This document shows, piece after piece, positions 41,585-47,546 of a stretch of 47,546 nucleotides of DNA; positions within the stretch are counted from its first letter, which is position 1; each line of letters starts with the position of its first letter. Origin of the DNA: Aurantibacter sp042094015 (GTDB taxonomy: Bacteria; Bacteroidota; Bacteroidia; Flavobacteriales; Flavobacteriaceae); NCBI RefSeq assembly GCF_042094015.1, contig NZ_JBELDZ010000009.1, positions 1 to 47,546 of the forward strand. Direction: 5' to 3'. The notes under the pieces were generated by a model, which saw only the letters and a program-made list of their open reading frames with translations, had not been told where the DNA came from and did no database searches. A program made the position numbers and the translations under genes.

Positions 41585-43729
41585 TTATTCTTTTCTTAAA
41601 GTTAAAATCACAAGCGTTCCAGTTTCTATTGGATTATCTAAAACACTTACAGAAATCTTATCCTTATACATATTATTTAAAATCTCTACACGTTTTGAAA
41701 TATTACCTAGACCTTTACTATTATGCTTTTTCTGATTATTGGTTTTTAAAGCTTTAGATTGCTCTCTGCCTATTCCATTATCTGTTATGGTTATTTTTAT
41801 AGAACTAACTTTTACTAAAGAAATATTAATATCTAAAACTCCTTTTTCTTCTTTATAACGTAAGCCATGCCAAACCGCGTTTTCTATGTACGGCTGTAAT
41901 AGCATTGGTGGAATTTTATAATCTGAAATTGTAATTTTTTCGTCTACTGAAATTGTGTAATCAAACTTATCTTGAAATCTAAAATGTTCTAATTTTGTAT
42001 AGCGTCTAATTAAATCTATTTCGTTTTCTAATGGAATAAAATCTTCTTCACTATTCTCTAAAACAGATCGCATTAACTTAGAGAAATCCGATAAATATTT
42101 ATTTGCTGTTCGTTCATCATTAACAGCTATAAAACTGTTAACAGAATTTAGTGCATTGAATATAAAATGAGGATTCATTTGACTTCTTAACGACTTTAAG
42201 GCTAATAAATTATTTGCTAGGCGTTGTTGCTTGATAAATTTAAACATTAAATATGCTAATAGTAAGACTAAAAACAAACCACCAATTAAAGAGTAAATTA
42301 CTAATTGTTGACGCTTGGTTTTTTCCGAAGTTAATTCTACCTGACTTAACGCTAATTGTCTATCGGTTTCTAGAGAAGTAATTCTATTCTGTTTTTCTGC
42401 TAAACGTTTAGAAAACCGAATTGCTTGAGATATTTCTTGTTCTTTTTTGATATAAAGCGCTTCAACTAAATTGGTATATTCCTTATAGGTTTCTAGGGCT
42501 TTATCATATTTTTTTGATGCACTATAAACTTCACTTAATTTTTTAGTCGCATCTTTTTCAACTATTAAATCTTCTTTATCCGATGCTATTTTTATACTCT
42601 TTTCTAAATAAGGAACCGCTTGGTTATATTCTTTTTTTAAATAAAATGCATTACCAATTTTATAATTTTGCTTCTGAAGTGTTAAAGCACTTTCGTTTGG
42701 AAAAGACATTTTTGGAGATTCAATTATAACGTCTTTAATTATAGATTCTCTAGCTTCTATCTCATCATCATATTTATTAATTTCGTTTTTAAAATCTGCA
42801 ACTTTTACTTTTTCTTCTATTAAACGTTTTTTACTTTCTTTTCCAGCAAGATTTAAAGCTTTATTATAGTAGTTTTCGGCTTCGGAATAAGCTCGCATTT
42901 TTTTATAAACTTCAGCAATCTTAGAGTTTAATTCTATTTGCTTTAACTTAATTTTTGTCTCACTTGCTTTAACTAGTGCTTTTTTATATAAGTTTAATGC
43001 TTCCTTTATTTTATTAGATTTAAAGTAAACATCTGCAACACCTTCATTTTTAGAAATTAAATCCCAATTAGAAAGTTCTTCAGATTTAACATTGTTATAA
43101 ACATCCAAACTTTTAACTAGATTGTTATTTAAAAAATAAGCTTGGGCTAATTTTAGTTTAACTGAATTTGAATTAGTGTTATTTAAACTAATTCGGTAAT
43201 TAGTAATAGCTAAATCATATTGTTTCCAATACATATAAGTTTCTGCAAGTATTTCGAAAGCTCTTGCGTTATCGTTAACAGATTTACTATAACTTATACC
43301 TTCAACAACAAATTGCGCACTTTTTTCTGCAGAGATAGTTTTATAAAACTTAGCAGAGTCTAAAGCTTTTGTATATGGTGTTTCTACAATTTCAACTTGC
43401 TGAATCGTTTCACTAAAAGACTCTACAACTATTAAAATATCTTCTTTTGATTCAACGTTATAATCAACAGTATTAAAATCTTGGTGGGTTATTGTTACTA
43501 CATCTCCTATCTTTACTTGTAACGAAAATTCGCCTAAGTTATTTGTTTTGGCGTAAAAACCTCCATTAACTTTTATAACTACATTGTTAATTGGGTTATT
43601 CTTATTTTCTTGAACAAGTCCTTTTAATGTAAATAGATTATCTAACTCATTATTATAAAGAGCATTGTCATTTTGTGCAAAAGCAGAAGCAGAAAATAAA
43701 ATTAAAATATATAGCAGTAAGTGTTTCAT
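41585..43729 (-). CDS. LytS-type sensor histidine kinase with carboxypeptidase-like and TPR sensor region
   Basis: A 714-residue membrane kinase. The signal peptide is MKHLLLYILILFSASAFAQ. A CarboxypepD-regulatory-like beta domain (about 32-108) is followed by several TPR units (about 130-430), such as YKKALVKASETKIKLKQIE and YNKALNLAGK, then a coiled coil. One transmembrane helix lies at about 482-505. The cytoplasmic His-kinase domain has H521 in MNPHFIFNALNSVNSF, and the ATPase domain has QPYIENAVWHGL and DNGIGREQ. It is cotranscribed with the small unknown gene and the LytTR regulator. The signal is unknown; TPR sensors usually bind proteins or peptides. Confidence 0.93.
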   Translation of the reverse strand: MKHLLLYILILFSASAFAQNDNALYNNELDNLFTLKGLVQENKNNPINNVVIKVNGGFYAKTNNLGEFSLQVKIGDVVTITHQDFNTVDYNVESKEDILIVVESFSETIQQVEIVETPYTKALDSAKFYKTISAEKSAQFVVEGISYSKSVNDNARAFEILAETYMYWKQYDLAITNYRISLNNTNSNSVKLKLAQAYFLNNNLVKSLDVYNNVKSEELSNWDLISKNEGVADVYFKSNKIKEALNLYKKALVKASETKIKLKQIELNSKIAEVYKKMRAYSEAENYYNKALNLAGKESKKRLIEEKVKVADFKNEINKYDDEIEARESIIKDVIIESPKMSFPNESALTLQKQNYKIGNAFYLKKEYNQAVPYLEKSIKIASDKEDLIVEKDATKKLSEVYSASKKYDKALETYKEYTNLVEALYIKKEQEISQAIRFSKRLAEKQNRITSLETDRQLALSQVELTSEKTKRQQLVIYSLIGGLFLVLLLAYLMFKFIKQQRLANNLLALKSLRSQMNPHFIFNALNSVNSFIAVNDERTANKYLSDFSKLMRSVLENSEEDFIPLENEIDLIRRYTKLEHFRFQDKFDYTISVDEKITISDYKIPPMLLQPYIENAVWHGLRYKEEKGVLDINISLVKVSSIKITITDNGIGREQSKALKTNNQKKHNSKGLGNISKRVEILNNMYKDKISVSVLDNPIETGTLVILTLRKE

Positions 43730-43934
43730 TCTTTTTTTAAACTTTTATAAACATACATACTTTATTACAGTTAATAAAATACTGTTTTTAAATAATTGCT
43801 TAAAATTCTATAAAACTGCTTCGTTTACGAAATGAACTTAAACTTTTACTCGTCAATACATATCGTTTACTCATTATTGTTTTTTTTATATTTAAGTTGA
43901 ATATAAGTTTAGCCAAAATTAAACCTATATAATT

Positions 43935-44966
43935 ATGAAAAACAGTATTTTATTTACAGCCTTTTGTTTGTTTCAAGTAATTTTGATACAAGCACAACAC
44001 AAAGGGAATTTTAATCATTTAGAAAGCGGAACAATTTCTAGGCAAAATATAGCAACATCTGGAAACGCTACTATTTATAATCCTACAGAGCGACAACATT
44101 ATCAAAAAACACTTACTCCAAGTTCTACTTTAACTATAGACGTAAAGGCATTACAGAATGTTACTGCTGCAAGTTACACTGCTGTTTTTAACTTATCTCA
44201 AATTGGTAGCACTGCAGATTCAACAAATCTATTAATGGATAATAGAATAAATAGTGTAAAAAACATTTTAAAACTAAAAGGTGTTTTAGAAAAAGATATT
44301 TCTATAGATGTAATTTCTTTTGTCCCAAAGTTTGAACTAGAAGTTGTTAAAAAAATATTTAGTAAAACGTACAACGAAGTCCCAATTGGATTTGAACTTC
44401 AAAAAAATCTTCTCATTAAATTTCAAGATACTAAAACATTTGAAACCATTTTAAAAGCTTGTGCTAGTAACGAAATCTACAATCTAGTAAAAGTAGATTA
44501 TTTTATTGAAGACGTTAATTATGTCTATAAAAACCTACAAAAAAAACTATTAATATTAATAAATGAAAAAAAAGCATATTATGAAGCTTTAGGTTTCAAT
44601 ATAGAAAACTATACACCAACTGTTGCAGATGATAGTTATTGCTATTTTCCGAAGAATTTTTACCGAAGTTATCAAGCTTTTAATAGTATTTCTTTTGAGG
44701 CTATAAAAAAAAGAAACGGAATTAACAAAGTAGCAAAACAAACATCATACTACTATCAACCTTTAACTTATGAAACTTTTGATATTGTAATTAATCCTTC
44801 AATTCTAGAACCAGTAGTGCAAGTAGGCATGAACATTAAGTTACAATTAACCCTAAAACCTATAGAAAAAAAGGCAACACCAAAAATTAAAACCGAAACT
44901 AAATATAAATATTATTTGGTCTCGCCAGATGGAAATGTAAACTACAAAGAGCTACCTACTCAATAA
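43935..44966 (+). CDS. SIMPL-domain-like secreted protein
   Basis: A 343-residue protein with a signal peptide (about MKNSILFTAFCLFQVILIQA). Residues about 70-225 resemble the SIMPL/DUF541 family. A DNRINSVKNILKLKGVLEKDI helix is followed by a segment near VPIGFELQKNLLIKFQD. LVKVDYFIEDVNYVYKNLQKKLL matches the family's hinge, and KKAYYEALGF completes it. The C-terminal third is unassigned and ends with a polar tail. Family members (such as YggE) are linked to envelope or oxidative stress, without a firm mechanism. It is divergent from the sensor kinase gene and followed by a strong terminator. Confidence 0.7.
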   Translation: MKNSILFTAFCLFQVILIQAQHKGNFNHLESGTISRQNIATSGNATIYNPTERQHYQKTLTPSSTLTIDVKALQNVTAASYTAVFNLSQIGSTADSTNLLMDNRINSVKNILKLKGVLEKDISIDVISFVPKFELEVVKKIFSKTYNEVPIGFELQKNLLIKFQDTKTFETILKACASNEIYNLVKVDYFIEDVNYVYKNLQKKLLILINEKKAYYEALGFNIENYTPTVADDSYCYFPKNFYRSYQAFNSISFEAIKKRNGINKVAKQTSYYYQPLTYETFDIVINPSILEPVVQVGMNIKLQLTLKPIEKKATPKIKTETKYKYYLVSPDGNVNYKELPTQ

Positions 44967-44997
44967 AAAAAAGCTTCGCTAATTGCGAAGCTTTTTT
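44967..44997. terminator. Bidirectional terminator between the SIMPL-like gene and porP/sprF
   Basis: A perfect 13-bp stem, AAAAAAGCTTCGC (44967-44979) with GCGAAGCTTTTTT (44985-44997), around TAATT. A/T runs on both arms make it work in both directions. It begins right after the SIMPL-like stop and lies 17 nt past the porP/sprF stop. Confidence 0.92.
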
Positions 44998-45013
44998 ATT
45001 TTAATATTAAATA

Positions 45014-46027
45014 TTAGTTAATTGCAGGACAATTACACTTATACTTTTCTCTTCTACAGTTAAAATTATAACCTATAGTAAATTGGTGAAAACCACCTTT
45101 ATTAAATACAACATCATTCATTTGATAACTATATGTATAAGCAAAAACATATTGTTTATAATCTGCTCCAAAAACTGGAGTAATGTATTGTAGTTTTTGA
45201 GACTCTACAGTAGTACTTTCAGGACCAATATACTCAGCTCCATCTAAACTTCTTCTGTAAGATAATCCACCCCAAAGTTTACCAAAATCCATTGGCTTAT
45301 ATACTTTAGCATTTATATCAAATGTTGTTTCTTTAGTAGCATCTCTATGAAAAATCATAAAAGATGGCTCTACTAATAAATCATCTCCAACAGAGAATGT
45401 ATTACCCATAGAAAAGATATAAGTTCTTAAATTGTCATAACTTAAACCTTGCTCATTAAAATTAATACCGTCATTCTTTAATAAATTCTTTACAGTTGCA
45501 TGAGCAGAAAAATTATACAAACTATAAGAAAAACCTAAATCTACATTGAAATTTGTTGCAGATTGCTCTACACCAGCAATAATTGGATCGTATCCGTCTT
45601 GCAAAAACTTAGTCTCATCTAACTTATATTGAATTGCTCCAACACTTAATCCAAAAGATAATTGATTTAAGTCAACCTCACTTCTAGAAAAAAGTAAATG
45701 ATGCGCATAGGTTAAGTAAGCTCCAGTTTGAGAATGAAAACCATTTTTATCTGAATATGCAATTCCTCCAACTCCAGATTGAGACTCACCAATACGTCCA
45801 TTAGCACTAACACTTAACAAAGCTGGCGCATCTTCATCTCCAAACCACTGTTGTCTTCCTGTTAATCTAATTTTAGCACAATTAGCTGCACCTGCCATAG
45901 ATGGATGTATTAAATACAGATTATCTGTTAAATAATCTGAATATATAGGCATTCCTTCTTGAGAAAAAGATACGTTTGAAAAAAATAATGTTGCAAACGC
46001 TAAAAATAATACTTTGTCAAATTTCAT
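45014..46027 (-). CDS. PorP/SprF family type IX secretion-associated outer membrane protein
   Basis: Outer-membrane barrel family of Bacteroidetes linked to type IX secretion and surface adhesin display. I start at 46027 (MKFDKVLFLAFATLFFSNVSFSQ), which gives a clean signal peptide. An ATG at 46108 would put 27 odd residues ahead and overlap the -7 box. The mature part begins with the family's MPIYSDYLTDNLYLIHPSMAGAANC. GRQQWFG, VGGIAYSDKNG, TYAHHL and QLSFGLSVGA strands follow, and it ends with HQFTIGYNFNCR and a Cys-rich tail. The 337-residue length is typical. Confidence 0.93.
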   Translation of the reverse strand: MKFDKVLFLAFATLFFSNVSFSQEGMPIYSDYLTDNLYLIHPSMAGAANCAKIRLTGRQQWFGDEDAPALLSVSANGRIGESQSGVGGIAYSDKNGFHSQTGAYLTYAHHLLFSRSEVDLNQLSFGLSVGAIQYKLDETKFLQDGYDPIIAGVEQSATNFNVDLGFSYSLYNFSAHATVKNLLKNDGINFNEQGLSYDNLRTYIFSMGNTFSVGDDLLVEPSFMIFHRDATKETTFDINAKVYKPMDFGKLWGGLSYRRSLDGAEYIGPESTTVESQKLQYITPVFGADYKQYVFAYTYSYQMNDVVFNKGGFHQFTIGYNFNCRREKYKCNCPAIN

Positions 46028-46104
46028 AGTTTCTAATTTAGATGAAACAGATTTGGGTATGTTCCACTTAATAAACTTATTATTATAAAAAATATAAATA
46101 ATAG

Positions 46105-46112
46105 CCAAATAT
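46105..46112 (-). promoter_or_regulatory. -7 box of a probable porP/sprF promoter
   Basis: Minus-strand TATATTTG, matching TAnnTTTG, 77 nt before the chosen start codon. No TTG is seen at the expected distance upstream. Its position argues against the earlier ATG at 46108. Confidence 0.45.
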
Positions 46113-46211
46113 ATAAATTTAGTTTTATTAATTATAATGGTTTCCTTATAGATTTTAGCTAAAAATAACTATTCTGTGTTAAATAAAAAGAAAATTAGGG
46201 TTAAGTTTTAT

Positions 46212-46219
46212 TATTTTTG
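46212..46219 (+). promoter_or_regulatory. -7 box of a probable nifU-type gene promoter
   Basis: TATTTTTG fits TAnnTTTG and lies 15 nt before the start codon, giving a very short leader. A proper -33 element is not evident. Confidence 0.45.
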
Positions 46220-46234
46220 CATTAAAAAAAGAGA

Positions 46235-47137
46235 ATGTCTGCATTTACAGTTAGTATAATACCTACTTCAAACGATACTATTTTAAAGTTTGAAACCAAT
46301 AAATTTATAACAAAACATCAAAGTTTTGAATACAATAATATAGATGAAGCAAATGATTCTCCATTAGCACAACAACTATTCTATTTACCTTTTGTAAAAA
46401 AAGTATACATATCAAGTAATTTTGTTGCAATTGAAAGATATAATATAATTGGCTGGAATCAAGTTCAAGACGAAGTTGCAGAACAAATCACAAATTACCT
46501 TAATGAAGGGAAACCTGTAATAAATGAAGAGCTTCAAAACAAAAAAATAGCTGTTACAGTTTATGCAGAAAGCACTCCTAATCCTTCTGTTTTAAAATTT
46601 GTAGCTAATAAAAAATTAGTTACTTCTAGTTTTGAATTCACATCTATTGATACTGCAAAATCATCAGAACTAGCTACAAAATTATTTAATTTCCCTTTTG
46701 TTAAGTCTATTTTTATAGATGAAAATTTTATCTCAATTACAAAGTTTGATATTACAGAATGGGATGATATCACTTTTGAGTTAAGAGAATTTATTAGAGC
46801 ATATATTGAGACAGGTAAAGAACTTGTTAACCCAGAGGCTAAAATTGCAAAAGAAAAATCTGCCGAAATTTTAGATATCAAATATGAATCTTATGATGAT
46901 ACTTCTAAAGAAATTATAAATATACTTGAAGAATATGTAAAACCTGCGGTTGCAAGTGATGGAGGAAATATTCAATTTGAATCCTATAATTCTGAAACCA
47001 AAGTCGTAAAAGTTATTTTACAAGGAGCCTGTAGTGGTTGTCCATCTTCTACCTATACACTTAAAAGTGGGATTGAAAACATGTTAAAAGAAATGATGAA
47101 AGGTAAAATTAATAGTGTTGAAGCTATTAATGGTTAA
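46235..47137 (+). CDS. NifU-family Fe-S scaffold/carrier with tandem Nfu N-domains
   Basis: Cytoplasmic iron-sulfur carrier of 300 residues. Two copies of the Nfu N-terminal domain lie side by side, at about 3-95 (LPFVKKVYISSNFVAI) and about 106-200 (STPNPSVLKFVANK, FPFVKSIFIDENFISI). The C-terminal NifU domain (about 220-295) has VKPAVASDGGNIQFESY and the cluster cysteines C266-x-x-C269 in GACSGCPSSTYTLK. The first N-domain has lost the canonical STPNP motif (PTSNDT instead). The duplicated N-domain is a Bacteroidetes-type arrangement. The dodecin remnant starts 42 nt downstream, probably in the same transcript. Confidence 0.93.
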   Translation: MSAFTVSIIPTSNDTILKFETNKFITKHQSFEYNNIDEANDSPLAQQLFYLPFVKKVYISSNFVAIERYNIIGWNQVQDEVAEQITNYLNEGKPVINEELQNKKIAVTVYAESTPNPSVLKFVANKKLVTSSFEFTSIDTAKSSELATKLFNFPFVKSIFIDENFISITKFDITEWDDITFELREFIRAYIETGKELVNPEAKIAKEKSAEILDIKYESYDDTSKEIINILEEYVKPAVASDGGNIQFESYNSETKVVKVILQGACSGCPSSTYTLKSGIENMLKEMMKGKINSVEAING

Positions 47138-47179
47138 ATATTTTATTAACTTTAAAACTTAACATTAAAAAACAATAAA

Positions 47180-47380
47180 ATGGCAGTATTAAAAGTAATT
47201 GAAGTATTATCAAATTCAGATAAAAGTTGGGAAGATGCAACAAAAAAAGCTGTATGACAGGCTTCTAAAAGTGTGAAAAACATTAAATCTGTATTCGTAC
47301 AAGACCAAAGCGCTGTAGTTAAAGACAATGAAGTAACAGAATTTAGAGTAAGTTTAAAATTAACTTTTGAAGTAAAATAA
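47180..47380 (+). pseudogene. Dodecin interrupted by an in-frame TGA at codon 26
   Basis: Dodecins are small dodecameric flavin-binding proteins of about 65-71 residues. Here a 67-codon reading frame starts MAVLKVIEVLSNSDKSWEDA, runs to codon 25, meets TGA at 47255-47257, and continues in the same frame with QASKSVKNIKSVFVQDQSA to EFRVSLKLTFEVK and a TAA. Both sides match the family, and no frameshift is involved. The whole family core is retained, so this is a recent nonsense change, a sequencing error, or read-through (the context UGA-C is a leaky one). TGA acts as a normal stop for at least two other genes here. Confidence 0.85.
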
Positions 47381-47400
47381 ACCTTATTTACAAAAAAATA

Positions 47401-47437
47401 AAAACAGCCAAAATACATTTGTATTTTGGCTGTTTTT
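47401..47437. terminator. Bidirectional terminator after the dodecin gene
   Basis: A perfect 16-bp stem, AAAACAGCCAAAATAC (47401-47416) with GTATTTTGGCTGTTTT (47421-47436), and an ATTT loop. It has A-runs before and T-runs after, so it serves both the nifU-dodecin unit and the convergent T9SS-type gene. Confidence 0.93.
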
Positions 47438-47454
47438 ATTTTTCTTAATATTAA

Positions 47455-47546
47455 TTATCGTTTTAATGTAAAGTGCGCTTGGAATTGTTTTTTATCATTA
47501 GATCCAGAGTTTGGTTCTCTGTATTCTACTGTAAACCAATAGTCAC
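47455..47546 (-). CDS. C-terminal end of a protein with a T9SS type B sorting domain (partial)
   Basis: Only the last 29 codons are in the window: they begin DYWFTVEYREPNSG and end QFQAHFTLKR before a TAA at 47455-47457. This matches the end of the gliding-motility-associated C-terminal (type B sorting) domain, whose members end with a DYWF..EY strand and an HF.LKR terminus. Such proteins are large secreted adhesins or enzymes handled by the type IX system. The rest lies beyond the right edge. It is transcribed toward porP/sprF but is separated from it by two plus-strand genes. Confidence 0.8.
   Translation of the reverse strand, partial: DYWFTVEYREPNSGSNDKKQFQAHFTLKR

Noticed and set aside
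45014..46108. Longer PorP/SprF start at 46108
   Set aside because: The extra 27 residues precede a perfect signal peptide, and the ATG overlaps a -7 promoter box.
47255..47257. Genome-wide reassignment of TGA to a sense codon
   Set aside because: TGA ends at least two normal genes in the window, the OppC-like permease (24672-24674) and the small protein in the kinase operon (41080-41082). It is absent from the other reading frames.
47255..47300. Selenocysteine insertion at the dodecin TGA
   Set aside because: No stable stem-loop of bacterial SECIS type is visible in the 40 nt after the UGA, dodecins have no catalytic cysteine at this place, and no Sec machinery is seen here.
47152..47418. 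Minus-strand open frame covering the dodecin locus
   Set aside because: It runs opposite to a clear dodecin reading frame and through the terminator hairpin, and its protein resembles nothing known.

Overview
The window is AT-rich chromosomal DNA from a member of the Bacteroidota, most likely a marine-type Flavobacteriaceae. The grounds are: a short primary sigma factor lacking region 1.1; promoters of the Bacteroidetes type (TTG, about 18-21 nt, then TAnnTTTG); a PorP/SprF family protein and the last 29 residues of a type IX secretion type B sorting domain; a long FtsZ; a MraY with an extra periplasmic insertion; and mevalonate-pathway genes. I see no tRNA, rRNA, CRISPR array, insertion sequence or phage gene. 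Coding density is very high, and no stretch over about 300 bases lacks a gene.

Layout. 1-3116: sugar and LPS genes (partial galE, a DegT-type aminotransferase, Kdo transferase). 3190-6743: a repetitive lipoprotein, the primary sigma factor, rpe, an MtfA-like peptidase and a YqeY protein. 6836-22485: a complete flavobacterial division and cell-wall (dcw) cluster on the minus strand, in transcription order mraZ-rsmH-ftsL-ftsI-murE-mraY-murD-ftsW-murG-murC-ftsQ-ftsA-ftsZ. It starts at a promoter overlaid by three MraZ-box-like repeats and ends in a strong terminator. murF and ddl are absent. 22707-24104: divergent alpha/beta hydrolase and engB. 24114-28003: an unknown protein, an orphan OppC-type permease and a tail-specific protease. 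28153-32896: a compact operon surE - small membrane protein - lpxB - NlpC/P60 lipoprotein - comEC. 32902-37367: thioredoxin-like protein, POT peptide transporter and DPP4. 37546-39777: HMG-CoA reductase and a GYDIA-type GHMP kinase. 39789-43729: gamma-carbonic-anhydrase-like protein and a LytTR response regulator / sensor kinase pair with an unknown small protein between them. 43935-47546: a SIMPL-like secreted protein, PorP/SprF, a NifU-type Fe-S protein, a dodecin interrupted by an in-frame TGA, and the T9SS type B fragment.

How the genes fit together. The dcw block makes and polymerises meso-DAP peptidoglycan precursors and builds the septal ring. kdtA and lpxB serve lipid A-Kdo synthesis. 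DPP4 and the POT carrier form a plausible di-/tripeptide salvage pair. HMGR and the GHMP kinase point to isoprenoid supply by the mevalonate route. Most of the window is conserved core genome. The features most worth a second look are the interrupted dodecin, the MraZ operator array, the three-gene sensor kinase operon, the 11/7-residue repeat lipoprotein, and a terminator that lies inside the convergent comEC gene.
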